From: Diplocarpon mali
Lineage: Eukaryota; Ascomycota; Leotiomycetes; Helotiales; Drepanopezizaceae
DNA: 38,053 nt
Direction: 5' to 3'
Assembly: GCA_024741835.1 (NCBI GenBank)
Contig: JAENRP010000394.1
Location: 1 to 38,053, forward strand
The stretch's first letter is position 1; every line of letters starts with the position of its first letter. A program made the translations under genes and the position numbers. The notes beneath the pieces were generated by a model. The model made no database searches. It saw only the letters and a list, made by a program, of their open reading frames with translations, and had not been told where the DNA came from. Below, piece after piece: positions 17,656 through 29,262 of the stretch.

Positions 17656-20286
17656 CTACCAACTTTCTTTGAGACCAATGATAACAAGAACGATCTATCT
17701 GATATTAGCAGGGGCGCTCGAAGGGGGCTGGAACACATACCACCGCAGCAATAACAAGTAAGCCAATGAATGACATCCATCGGTTGAGCCGCCGCCACCA
17801 CTTGGCGCTTTCGTATGTGAGCTCACCCACGGGCCCAAACTGACGGGCATAGTCATTAGGCATCTCATTAGAGCTATCCAGATTACTGGTGCTATTATCT
17901 TGCTCCCGCATATTGAGCACAGGTTTCGGTGGGAGAGGCCAAACGGCTGCGATCATCCAAGCTTGATATTGTCAGTGTATGGACACTCCAGTTGGGTGAC
18001 GGGATACCTACCAAACGGAAATATGAACCCCACAATGAACATTACTACTTGCACATTTCTCCGCCCGAACCAGCCTCCTTCCGTGGACCAATTGACCGCG
18101 GGCGCCTCCCACACACTTCGGCGCGCAGCCCTTCTGTCTAGGCGTAGATGTGGTGACCACCTACTTGTCATACTCCACGTCCTGAACCTGCCAGTGGTTT
18201 GGTCTTTTCGGAAACGCGCCTCGGTCGCTGGCGTGATCTCCATTGAACCTCCTCTAGAACCCTCACGTGGTCGGCGTCTTGGACTGTATATAGAAGCAGG
18301 AAAATGGTCAGTATTAGGTGAGCCGCTGCTGAATGAATTATTGCGGGTGTCAGTTCCTCCCGCGGAACTTCCTGGAGCAAGTAGGAATCGCCTCTCCCCG
18401 CTTCCATAGTAAAGCCGAGCCCAAGTCGGTAGGGAGTTGGCAAGCATGCTGTTAGCCCTTGAGCTAGTCGTCGAATGCACGGTGTTTGTACGCCTGTGGT
18501 CCGAGGGAGGGTTACCGATGTAGCCCCCAAGTCGTGTTCTCGATGGTCTCGCCCGCAAGTCTTGCATGTCAGTGATAACATCTCCGTATTCATCATGGTC
18601 TTCACCCATGCTGAGCGAGGAAACGGAGCTGCTGTTATAACTCTTCGAGTCGCGCATGAATGCAGCGGCCGGTGGTTCGAGCGATTCGCTCTCTGACCTG
18701 AGAGACCTCTCTTCCCTCGTTAGCGAGGCGGAAGAGCCAGTTCTCGGAAGCTGGCGACCGTGACGACTCTGAAGACTCGGGTACCCGCTGCTCCTCCTGC
18801 CATTCTCGCTCGACCACGAACGTGAGTTGTGGTCGGTCCCGCCCTCTGACACAGAGAGCACAGTCGACAGCTGTGAGCTCCATTGATGCGGGTGCTCGTT
18901 CATGTGTAACCGCGGTGGGTGAGAACTTTGAGGCTCCGCACATGAACTTGACCCCTGATGTTTATATCGGAGTATGGGTATGGGCAAGTTTATTATTGAA
19001 CCGCTGCCAACTATCGCACGGAAGGCTTCCTGCTGACTGAAGGCAGTAGTAATCGAGGTAAAAGATCCGGTCCGGAGGGATTCCCTGGACCTGGATTTGT
19101 AGTATGCCAGAGTATTTTCGTCTGATCCTCTGCTTCTGGTCTTCGAATTGGGAGGAAGGACGAGGGACTCCTGGGAATATCCGGTCGCTTGGAGGTGGTC
19201 AACGTAAGAATCTCCTGGCGAAAGATCCCCTTGTGACTCGTAGTTGTCTTCGGATGGCGCAGTCTGCGGGCAATAGATTACAGACCCAGGAGGGGATGAT
19301 TCTCCAATGACCTGGTAGTTGGAACCACCACTGGACGATTGCTGCTGCGCAAGAGCAACTTCGGACGTCGAGGTAGAGTCGTCAAGATAGACTTTATAGT
19401 TGGTATTCTCGGACGTGGTGGTGGCAGTCTCCGTGGATCGGAAGGAGGGTTTTGTGGAGAGAGTATGCGACACGGCAGAAGATGGACCGTCTGTTGTTTG
19501 CGGCAGAGGTAGCAGGGGACTTTCAGACGAAGTCGCAGCTCGGTGCTTGAGATCTGGAGTTTTGGGCACTTTACGAAGACCGCCAACCAGTTGATAGTCC
19601 CCGGGGGAGCTCGTTATATGATCGGCAGATATCGATAGCTTGTTCTGTGAGGCCGGAGTAGCAGGAATGTTTGTTGGTGAGGCTTTTAGCGCGCATAACT
19701 TTGTGGAATTGGATCGATCCTCTGCATAAGCAACATTCAAGGGGGGCAAATCAGACGAATATTGACTGGTAGAGAGTAAAGAGGTCGGGGATCTTGACCC
19801 ATCTTCCACCGACGGGGAGTCGTCCTGGACAGGCAGCAGTACGAAAGTCTTGTTGTCGTTATGGATCTGCAGCCGCTTCTTAGGCCAGGCTCTTGCCTTT
19901 GAGCTGCTAGGAGATCCCGTCGGAGAGGTGGCCCCTGGAGAGTCGCGATGCTGAGGCGTTGGATGCGTCCTCGAGACCGACGAGCCACTCGAGCTTGGCG
20001 GTGGCTGCACTCTGGTGGTCTGTTGAAACCGCTCGTCTAATACAGGAGTGCGAGAACCCTGCTCCGGCTCCGGCTCCCGCGCCAGACCCTTGTTCTTCCC
20101 CTTGCCGGGGCCGAGAAAATGGCTGGGATGCGTAGGGAGGGGCGTCCGTGAGTAGATGTCATCTAGGTCATCTCGTCCAAGGAGTCGTGGAGGCGTCGAG
20201 GGCACGAGTCGTATCCGGCCAAGTTCGTTGTTGTGAGAAGGGCTTTTCTCGTGCAAGACCCGTCGCGGGGCATCCGAATCCGACAT
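17656..20286 (-). CDS. Serine-rich fungal protein with two C-terminal membrane segments
   Basis: Function unknown; I recall similar proteins only as 'serine-rich protein' in filamentous ascomycetes. Exons 18012-20286, 17741-17961 and 17656-17694 use introns of 50 nt and 46 nt (GTAGGT and GTATGT donors). The predicted protein has 844 residues. The first 730 or so are low-complexity, rich in Ser, Pro and Arg, with many possible phosphorylation sites, and are probably cytoplasmic. A conserved module closes the protein: WFGRRNVQVVMFIVGFIFPF joined to AWMIAAVWPLPPKP as a first membrane segment, a loop with YESAKWWRRLNRWMS, and a second membrane segment that finishes in exon 3 (IVLVIIGLKESW-stop). 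Restoring the splices removes two false C-termini. A regulatory or scaffold role at a membrane is possible but unsupported. Confidence 0.85.
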
Positions 20287-20553
20287 GACCCAATTCCGAT
20301 ATTCGATTGGCGTGTCGTGCGGCTACCAGCATGCCCATGGATGCTCATAGCGAAGGCATTGCAGGTTTGAACCTGATACTATATTCGATTCGAGCCGATG
20401 TATCAGGGCAAGTTAATGGGATAGGAGCGCAACGAGGGGTAAAGATGTATAAAGATAAGGAGAGCGAGGAGTCGTCTTGGTATCGATGTCGGTGTTGATG
20501 GCTTGACGAGAAGGCCGTGTCGTTCGTTGATTATATATTAATGGTCGTGTCGT

Positions 20554-20581
20554 GTCGTCGTCGTCGTCGTCGTCGTCGTCG
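20554..20581. repeat. (GTC)n microsatellite
   Basis: Nine uninterrupted GTC units lie about 270 bp upstream of the serine-rich gene's start codon. Confidence 0.9.
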
Positions 20582-20948
20582 CAGCAGGGCGTGATGATAC
20601 AAAAAGCAGTGCAACGGACAGGACAGAATGAGTGTGAGTTGCACAGTGGGAGCTGGCAGATACGGAGAGCAAAAGAAAAGAGCAAGTCAGGAAAGAGAAA
20701 GGGCGTGTACTCGTGCGCGGAGCCGTTGAAGAGCGGACGGAGGTGGAATCGAAAACCGAGAGGAATGGAAGGGAAAGAAAAATGGAATGAAGATGAGATG
20801 ATGCGAGACGAGATGAGATGAGATGGAATGAAATAAAATAAAGGCAATGCGCAAAAGGCAAAGCAACCTAATGCAGTGCAGTGCGCGCTGGCTGTTGGCG
20901 GCGCCATCTAATAATTGGTTTGCAGGGCCTGCCTCCGATCCTGCAGCT

Positions 20949-20997
20949 GGATGGATGGGTGGATGGGTGGATGAGTGGATGAGTGGATGAGGGTGGG
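20949..20997. repeat. GGATGRGT minisatellite
   Basis: About five tandem copies of an 8-bp unit, first GGATGGGT then GGATGAGT, with an imperfect edge on the right. Confidence 0.85.
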
Positions 20998-21267
20998 TAT
21001 TTCGTAGCGGATGGATTGTTCGACGGGCAATTCTTCGGACGTACACAGTAGTACGTGGGAACCTGGTTTTGCAGGCAGCAAGTAGGAGAAGCGCGATGCA
21101 TCACATCAGCTGGCTGGCAGACCGTTTGACAACAAGCAGACCTGTACCTCGGGCTGCACTTCAGGAGACTCTATGACTAGAGGACATCTAGCTCCGTGAA
21201 TTATACGACCAAGGTATGCCAGGCACGCTCGGCCATACCATGGCCAAGGAGGTCAGGCATGTGCGGT

Positions 21268-21308
21268 GTAAGTGTGTAAGTGTGTATGTGTGTGTATGTA
21301 TGTGTATT
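21268..21308. repeat. GT/GTAT-rich simple repeat
   Basis: Alternating GTGT and GTAT units on the plus strand, likely a decayed dinucleotide array. Confidence 0.75.
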
Positions 21309-22981
21309 GGCGTGGGCAAGGTACGAGAAAGGGACAGGGAGATATTGGAGGTCTAGGTACAGTAGCCAGGCAGGTATCCACAGATCTACACCTCGAGCAG
21401 GAGGACTGGTATTTGTGTCGTCGCTCTGGCGCTGTGATGCTTAATTGGGGTAGCTGTAGCGCCAATCCAGCGATCTGACCCAGCATTCTCGTACTTCTGT
21501 AAAGCGTATTGGAAGTAGAGTTAGAGGAGCCCGGTAGGTTTTGATTGTTTGGATCCACCAGCACGCGTTGGTGACGAGGGGCGCAAAGTCGGAAAGTTGG
21601 TGAACGGGTTTCTGGACAGGGTCATACCCGTGCTTCGTCTCTGGTACATAGAACCTTACGAGTACCATCCTTACATAGTCGGTCCACAGAGACGGAAACG
21701 CAGCGGATCACTTGGGACGAGTGAGTGAGACGGTTTGGTTTCGCGGGTACGCTCTACGGCACGCATCGTCATGCCTCGACTCCCAGAGTTGCAGTTAGAG
21801 AGATATGGCTGGTGTTGACAAGCGCAGGACTTCAGTCGACGTCCTACCGTGGTAAGACTACGCGTAGATGGATTGATGGGCTGATATTGACAAGCGCGGG
21901 ACTATTCGTATTCCCCCTTCACCATCTTCTCCTTTCCTCCCATCTACTCCTTTCTCCCCCCCCCTCCCCCTTTCCCCCGCTCCCCTCTTGTCCTCTTCCC
22001 CCATCCCACCCCATCTCATCCCATCCATCCCCTCGTGTTGCCCTGGCCGGTCCATGCGGCGTGCACTGCGGATTAAGGTTATGGATGGCGGATTGCGGAT
22101 CGGGGATCGCGGATCGCGGAACAGGTTCGAACTGTGCATTCTGTGCAGGCGACAGAGGGTGGTGTTCTATTTCCATCTCCATCTCCATCGCCCGGCCTTC
22201 ATCCCGAGTACCGGAGTGGATGCTATCGCGACTTCATCTCACGACCAGGGCTTCAGGGGGGCGGCGCTACTCTAGACCTGTCACGACGCGTGGAATGAAG
22301 CAAAACAATGGTAGCCCCAAGGCTGCTTGCTCAGCTCTCGTGACTCTTCTCTTGCCTTCATGTGGTTTGGTTCGTTGAGGCCAGTCGGTCTTGGAACACC
22401 CACATACAAGGTCGCTGGTCCTCGTTTCGCAACCGTGTTGGTCCCGGAAGGTCGTGTCTGTCAAAGGGCTGCAAACCAGTGCAGCTCGAAACGGGCTGAT
22501 ATCTTAGGATAGAGGCGAGAAAGTCGGCCGATCCTCAGGCCGATCGAATTGATCTACCCGTGGAGCCAAACAACGGGGACGAAACAACAAGATGCACGAT
22601 GAATGCTGGAGCTTGTTCAACACTTTTTCTCATCCACGGTGAGCAGACATGTTTTGTTGTTGGTCGAGGTTGTTGTCGCCGTAGAAGACGAAACGAAAGC
22701 GAAGAGTCTTTACCGAAAACAGGTCGAGATAAGTTAGTTAAGCTAAGGTATGTATCTAGATCAGCACTTACAAGAGCAACCAGCGATATCTCCGGGTCAG
22801 AGAAGCTGTCTGGTCACTCAAAATAAACAAAGACTCCATCTAACTTTCCCATCTTACTCGTCCAAGTTCGGCGAGGTCTATTCATTCTTCACATTCCTTG
22901 CAGTATACTTGGCACTCGTGTCTCAGCCGTTTTTGACAGCACTATGCTTGCCCCGAACACCTCAACCCATAACCCTTCGAC

Positions 22982-24149
22982 ATGGCTCCAGTCGAAACCT
23001 ACCCTCGTTTGAAGTCAAGCTACACTGCTGAGAAGGGTCAGATACCACATCACTGTCCATTCCACGCTGTTCGTTCTAATAGAAACCAGAGCCCGAACTG
23101 CTACCCCCCATAAGCACCTCCACTGCGGTAGCCTTACTGGTAGATCTGCCAGGTCCTCGAGCTCACAGCAAAGTCTTATATTAATCTTCTCCCAGATCAT
23201 TTATACTCTCATCTATGTCATCCCGTTCTACTTATCTTCGACGACCCGACCGTCGCCGACCCTGTCCCGCGATGCGCCGTCCGTTATTCGCGGTCGCATA
23301 CGATCGGTGACGGTATCCTGTACAATATGCTCGATGATAACATTTATTCTGCTCTCGTCCGTCAATGCTGGTAGTCCTCTGAAGAGCCTCCATTCTATGG
23401 GATATTTCCCAGTTGGCATTCTGGAAGCGGCAAAAAGTTTGGGGCTGACCGCTGTTCTCTTCCTGGGACCGCTCTATGAAGCTGGCGTTGCTGAAGGAGG
23501 ATGGCGAGACTGGATTCGTTTGCGTGGGCTTGATGCGATTATGGACGGTTGGATAGGCTGGCGGAACATGGTCGCCGTGAGTTGCCAGCTCTTCGAATTT
23601 TACGACTAAGCTAATATCTCGTTTTAGGGCCCAGCAACAGAAGAAATACTCTTCCGCTCCGCAGCCGTGCCTCTCCTCCTCCTCTCTCAAACGTCCAACT
23701 CCACAATAATATTTCTCACCCCCATTGTGTTTGGTCTAGCGCATGTGCACCATTTCTACGAATTCCGAATTACACATCCCGATACCCCTGTCACAGCGGC
23801 CTTCTTACGTTCGATGGTCCAGCTCACGTACACTACACTATTCGGAGGTTATGTGACCTTCTTATACATGCGGACAGGTAGCCTCACAGCCGTTATTCTC
23901 GTCCACGCGTTTTGTAATTGGATAGGGCTGCCCAGATTATGGGGGAGAGTTACTGTTGCGGAGGCCGTGATGGCTCGTGATGTTGGTGAAGGAAAGAGAA
24001 GCGAAGACAGCCCTGGCAGGCCCATTGACGGCCAGCTTAGTATTGTGTGGAGTATAGCATATTATGTGCTTCTGGTACTAGGTGCGGTCTCGTGGGGAAA
24101 ATGCCTTTGGCCTTGGACGGAAAGCGACATGGCGCTGACATTGTTCTAA
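22982..24149 (+). CDS. RCE1: CAAX prenyl protease 2 (RCE1)
   Basis: Endoplasmic reticulum membrane endopeptidase that removes the last three residues of farnesylated or geranylgeranylated CAAX proteins such as Ras and a-factor. Exons 22982-23036, 23090-23139, 23196-23576 and 23628-24149 use three introns of 51-56 nt, in phases 1, 0 and 0. The predicted protein has 335 residues (yeast 315). Exon 2 gives the first hydrophobic segment (STSTAVALL) and exon 3 continues it (IIYTLIYVIPFYLSSTTR). The active-site pattern is complete: the Glu pair in GPATEEILFR (E167, E168), His201 in FGLAHVHHFYE, and His255/Asn259 in HAFCNWIG. Several membrane helices surround these motifs. The start is the first ATG of the frame and lies in a CGACATGGC context. 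The first intron's GTCAGA donor is the least certain junction. Convergent with ALE1 (277-bp gap). Confidence 0.93.
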
Positions 24150-24426
24150 TCACAGACAACACAAACAAAATTGAGCGTCCAACCAAGGGATAGAAGAATG
24201 TTATTGCAGTGAAAGTCAATGTCAGATGATTAGCCACCAGCGCTACTGCTGTACGTGCACCTGCAGACATTATAGGCTGCATCGGTGCAGATCAATATTG
24301 TATATTCCCATTCCCATGATGCCTTCAATGCACCTTGCACTCCGCGCATCGGCTCCGCCCAAGCCCCCGTCGACTGTAGCCACTCTGTAAATTTCCATCG
24401 ACAACCCGTAGCAGGAATGATTACCA

Positions 24427-26311
24427 TCAGTCCTTAGGCAACGGCACAGTCGCTGCTCTCTTGACACTACCTCTTACCTGTCGTGCTTGCATCTCTGACT
24501 TGACTTCGAAAACAAGCTCCTCTAGATCCTGTTGCGGTTCCGATGGCAAACCCAAGATTGGCTCCTTACTGGCCAAGCTCTCTTGGCTATGTGCTCTCTT
24601 CAAGGACTCAGTGTTTCCAGAGTGTCGATTCAATTTTTTGATCAAGAACGCCTTTGCCGGCGAGGCAAAGAATGCTGTTGCAAGTGCCGTGCCAATTACA
24701 GCATAGAAGTAGACTCGGGCCCATACGAGCAATGATTCCCGCAGTGTGAGTAGCACAAAGGGCGCGGTTATAAAAGAGAAGGTTAGTTGAGTAATGAGGT
24801 ACGAGCAGATGTCATAGTAGATCTTCATTGGGGTTGGTTGTGTTGTCTTCGGATCCAGGAAGAAAGGTCTGAAGTAGCGTCGACAGTCTATATTTATGTG
24901 AGATTTGGCCAACAGAGAATGGAAAGCTGACTTACTCTTTGCAACAGTCTGGACAAAGCTCGCCAGCACAAATGACAAGTAGTAACCGGGATAGAAACCA
25001 TGCCAGAACGCACTCGTGACAAACGTGGCCATACTTGCTCTGAATCCTGGCTTCTTTCCGCGTGGCGTTACTCGCAAATAAACATAGTTTCGGAGCCAGT
25101 TGTTGGTATTGATGTTCCAATTACCCAGATAGGCTCGCGTGTTCTGAGCAGATTCGACTCCCCATGGATTCACGTTACGCAGACGGTCCCATGACACCTT
25201 CCCAGTCACTGGATCAATACCTTTATAGCCAAGCCCTGAGAGGATACAGGCTCCTTCTGTCAAGGCCCAGACACCGTAGTATTTTAACCTAGAGGTGAAT
25301 CCAAGCATGTGGAGGATCCAGACGCGGTGGAGAAAACCGTGGCTCAAGTATTCGTCTCCAGTCAGAAGATCAGGATAATACCAGCTACCGAGTTTCAAGA
25401 ATAGCGTAATCCAGAAAAGTCCCGTGGCCGCTTTCCAGGTGGCTGGAGTCCCACTTCGAGGAATCTTTCTCTTCTTTCGCGTGGGAGCCTTCTTTGACGG
25501 ATCGACTCCAGCCGGAACCTCGAACATGGTCGTTTCAATCCAGCGTCTGTAATCTACATAATCGAAAGCGGGCCCTGCAAATAGGGATGGGAAGAAGAGC
25601 ACATATCCAGCGTAATCGAGTAGCGATGGGAGCTCCTTTAGTGCTCTCTCCTTTTGAAAGTCAGATAACTCCTTGTCTGGAAGACGGCCATCTGCAACGT
25701 TCCAACAGAAAGCTGTGAGTTTCATGACGAGCACCATTTGGGCCCCAGTGATATCCACTGCTCTGGGATCATTAGCCCACTGGCGTGTTAGTTGATTCAA
25801 AGACATGTGTCCCATTAGGAACACAAAACCGATCCATGGCATAAAAGGGCCTTGGGCGTATTTGGCTATGCCGTAGGCCCCTATGGAGCTCACGGCCAGG
25901 GTTCTGACGCCAGACCACAGGTCAAAGAGGCCAACAAGGTAGAATGAAGAAGCACTGAATGCCTTAGCACAAGCAGCACGGTGAGAATAATCTTGGCCTA
26001 CCTGATGATGAAGATGTTCTTGAGGTATGGTTTCTCATCTGGAACCCGCTTGAGAAGTGCAGCTAGCGGATACGACAGCAGGAAAGAGGTTATCAGCTTC
26101 ACTGCCGAATTGTGAGTTAATTCTCAAGAGAAAGAGTCCGAGGAAGAGGAAGAGCTCGATGCCCAGCTTACATTCATCTGTCGAAGCCCCCAAAATGCCA
26201 GCAATGTACTGAAAAGCTGGTTGACGTCAGACGCGTTCACACATCACCAACAAAGCTCTTCCTGAGCGGTAATCGATTCCTCGACTTACGGATATTTATG
26301 TAGGGCAGCAT
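24427..26311 (-). CDS. ALE1: Lysophospholipid acyltransferase ALE1 (MBOAT family)
   Basis: Endoplasmic reticulum acyltransferase that moves acyl chains from acyl-CoA to lysophospholipids, a key step in phospholipid remodelling. Five exons: 26290-26311, 26172-26216, 26002-26101, 24936-25954 and 24427-24887. The introns are 73, 70, 47 and 48 nt. The predicted protein has 548 residues (yeast Ale1 619). The tiny first exon encodes only MLPYINI plus one base; the next two give PFQYIAGILGAS and the first membrane helices. Exon 4 carries the MBOAT signatures: NWNINTNNWLRNYVYLR, then SAFWHGFYPGYY with the catalytic His374. The C-terminal 90 residues are a hydrophilic, Ser/Glu-rich cytosolic tail. The usual ORF start at 25893 is internal and would lose the first membrane segments. 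Divergent from VPS45. Confidence 0.94.
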
Positions 26312-27118
26312 GGTGAACTGCGGATCAAAGCAGCCGAAGTAAGTGCGAATACTGTCTCTTCCCCACACATGGATCGAAGGCGAGCCAGGGTTTCTGTTAT
26401 TCAGGAGGGCTGGTTGTTGGTGAAGTAAGTAAGCACAAGAGCATGTGTCGAGTTTGAAGTTTGCTGCACGCCAGGTGGAACAAAGCCTCGCAGTGGAAGG
26501 GGTGATGCAGTTCGCTCAAAATTCACGGGGCAATCTGTCTATGTAGACAGTTAGATTGGTAGGTACCTTACTTTTAGGTCCCTTATCTTAGTACTTATTG
26601 TATCGTGACTGTACACAATATATTGTTGGCGCGTGTTACGACATAGTGCAGCGCAGAGCTACCCCCCCAGCAAATCCCCAACCGAACCGAACCCCAGCCG
26701 CTATTGTGTTTGAGCCTCACCTCATTTCTAAAGGCTTATACCTATCTACCACCTACGATACTTCGCTGGTATCTGAACCCCGATCCCTGATATCTGGACA
26801 TCTGCAACTCCTTCGGCTCGTCGCACGGCCTCCACGCCTTGATACCCATAACACTACAGCATCTGCGACTTGCAACCGCCCCAAGTCCTATTTGCAACAC
26901 AATATACATCCAGGGTGCATTCCAGCTCAAGGCCCTATTCCTGACTCAAGAATCAACCCTCGAGTCCCACGAGCAGGTGGGCAAGATAGCTCAAGGGCAG
27001 AAGGGCAGTGGGTCGACTCCAAGCTTGACGTATTCGCATTTTCTTCGATTGTACGCCATACTGGGGAGGCGGTGTTTCTGTGCCGAAGACATGATCATAT
27101 TACCCGACCCTTGACACC
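26312..27118. promoter_or_regulatory. Divergent promoter region of ALE1 and VPS45
   Basis: These 807 bp separate the two start codons. An open plus-strand frame (26598-27206) overlaps the VPS45 start in another frame and has no recognisable motif. It does begin with ATG, so a long VPS45 leader with upstream ORFs is possible. No repeat or RNA gene is seen. Confidence 0.4.
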
Positions 27119-28949
27119 ATGGATGTTGTGCAGGCAGTATCGGGGTACATCTCCAAGATGGTGTCTGCTGGAGACAGCGCGTCTGGGACCCCCTCGGCCA
27201 AGATGAAGATATTGTTGTTGGATAGCGAGACCGTGTCGATTGTATCTACCGCCATCACCCAGTCCGCATTACTGAATCATGAAGTCTACCTGATCGACAG
27301 GCTAGACAACCAGAATCGGGAGAAGATGCGCCATCTACGGTGTCTCTGTTTCGTTCGGCCTTCTGCAGACTCGATACAGGCTCTCATTGACGAACTTCGG
27401 GAACCGAAGTACGGCGAGTACAATATTTACTTCAGTAATGTAGTGAAGAAATCGTCTCTTGAACGCTTAGCCGAAGCCGACGACCACGAAGTTGTGAAAT
27501 TAGTACAGGAACAATTTGCGGATTACATTGTTGTCAATCCAGATCTATTTACTCTGGATATGGCCTTTCCTAGGCAGAGAATATGGAACTCGAACCCGGA
27601 CATGTGGAACACGGATGCTCTACAAAGAGCGACGGAGGGCTTGATTGGTGTATTGCTATCCCTGAAAAAGAAGCCTATGATAAGGTACGAGAAGAGCAGC
27701 CTGCTTGCAAAGAAGCTTGCCACGGAGGTTCGGTATCATGTTACCCAGGAAGACAAATTGTTCGATTTCAGAAAAGTCGATACACCCCCAATCCTTTTGA
27801 TTTTGGATCGTAGGGATGATCCCATCACACCTCTCTTGACACAATGGACATACCAAGCAATGGTTCACGAACTTCTGGGTATCCGAAATGGTCGAGTTGA
27901 CCTGAGCCAAGTTCCCGAGATCAGGCCAGAACTAAAGGAGGTGGTTTTGTCTCAAGATCAGGATTCTTTCTTCAAAAAGAACATGTACCTCAACTTTGGA
28001 GATCTTGGCGGGAATATAAAAGATTACGTTGAGCAGTATCAGTCAAAAACTAAGAATAGCTCTAATATCGAGTCAATTGCAGATATGAAACGTTTCATTG
28101 AAGACTATCCGGAATTTCGAAAGCTCTCGGGTAATGTGAGCAAACATGTCACTCTGGTTGGCGAGTTGAGCAGGAAAGTGGGCGCAGAAAACCTATTGGA
28201 GGTCAGCGAAGTGGAGCAGAGTTTAGCATGCAACGATAATCATGCCAGCGACTTAAAGGTATTACTCCTTTCATACAGCGACTTTGACTTTTACTTACAT
28301 CACATAGAATGTCCAGAGGCTCATTCAGTCCACTGCGGTCACGGCTGACTCCAAGCTCCGGCTTGTCGCACTTTATTCGCTACGATACGAAAAGCACCCA
28401 TCTAATGCTTTGCCAGTCTTAGCCGACTTGCTTGACGCTGCTGGTAACGTTCCGCGGCGTCGTATCGACCTCATCGCAAAGCTACTCATATATCACTCTT
28501 CACTACAGCAAAGCCGACCCAATGGCGGCATCTCCGACATATTTGAATCAGCCGGTCTTTTCTCAGGAGCTCGTGATCGTTTCAAGGGTTTAAAAGGAGT
28601 TGAGAATGTTTACACACAGCACTCGCCTCGGCTGGAACTCACTCTACAAAATCTCATCAAAGGACGTCTGAGGGAACAACAGTACCCTTTTGTTGAAGGA
28701 GGAGGATCTACCCGAGACAAACCGCAGGACATCATTCTATTTATCGTTGGAGGGGTCACCTTTGAGGAAGCAAAAATGGTGTCCCAGATCAACGCCTCGT
28801 CGCCGGGTATTCGCATCGTCCTCGGGGGGACATGTGTCCACAACAGCACCACCTTTTTGGAGGAGATGGAGGACGCTGTTTCCTTGTGGCCAGAACCACC
28901 CCCTACCACCGCCGCGGGAAGACTGCGTAAGGAGAGTGCTAGACGATGA
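27119..28949 (+). CDS. VPS45: Sec1/Munc18 (SM) protein VPS45
   Basis: SM protein that binds the syntaxin Tlg2 and guides SNARE assembly at the trans-Golgi network and endosome. Exons 27119-28258 and 28308-28949 are joined in phase 0 across a 49-nt intron. The predicted protein has 593 residues (yeast 577). The Sec1 fold can be followed from its start: MKILLLDSETVSIVST, HEVYLIDRLDNQNREKMRHL (partial), YNIYFSNVVKK, then PPILLILDRRDDPITPLLTQW, a strong SM-family signature, and YQAMVHELLGIRNGRVDL. Exon 2 has LRLVALYSLRYEKH and ends with IILFIVGGVTFEEA, GIRIVLGGTCVHNSTTFLEE, the typical final strands. The start ATG is in a CACCATGG context. Convergent with the FAD oxidoreductase gene, 313 bp away. 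Confidence 0.96.
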
Positions 28950-29262
28950 ATAAGGGCATTCTTGGGATGTTAGAGGGTGTCTGGAGTCTGGTGGGTGGAA
29001 ATAAAACAAATCGACGAAAGTAGGCTGCTCAGTTCTAGGGCGCAAAATTCATCAATTGGCATCATACTCAAACATGCTACCCAGAGTTGCTTGCAGTCCT
29101 ACATTAATGGTACAAGAGGCCCAAGGCCATGTTCGGGACCAAGATGATCAGATTCGGTTCCTGCGTATCTTCAAAGACACGAATGACACTCATCCTATCG
29201 AGGCTGCTGTCCACGTGACTTCCGCATTTTGTTGCCAACCAGCAAGGAGAATACGTTGCCGT
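28950..29262. other. 3' intergenic space between VPS45 and the FAD oxidoreductase gene
   Basis: These 313 bp between two convergent stop codons presumably hold both 3' UTRs. A short plus-strand frame (29056-29325) runs into the neighbour antisense and has no recognisable feature. Confidence 0.5.

Larger units (their letters stand above)
20287..22981. other. Long divergent intergenic region with many simple repeats
   Basis: This 2.7-kb stretch separates two divergent start codons. It contains a GTC array, a GGATGRGT minisatellite, GT-rich and pyrimidine-rich tracts (about 21905-22035) and GCGGAT repeats near 22085-22120. Open frames of up to 217 codons occur, but the longest (21725-22378) starts at GTG and translates to repeats and low complexity. 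A 17-base unit, TTGACAAGCGCRGGACT, occurs at 21815 and again at 21887. Long 5' leaders or a noncoding RNA are possible. I assign no gene. Confidence 0.5.

Noticed and set aside
20941..21308. Possible CRISPR-like or telomere-like repeats
   Set aside because: The units are contiguous 8-bp or dinucleotide repeats without spacers, so they are ordinary simple repeats.
21725..22378. 217-codon plus-strand frame
   Set aside because: It starts with GTG and encodes low-complexity sequence that mirrors pyrimidine tracts and repeats.
26598..27206. 202-codon frame overlapping the VPS45 start
   Set aside because: It overlaps the well-supported VPS45 coding sequence in another frame, and no motif is recognisable.
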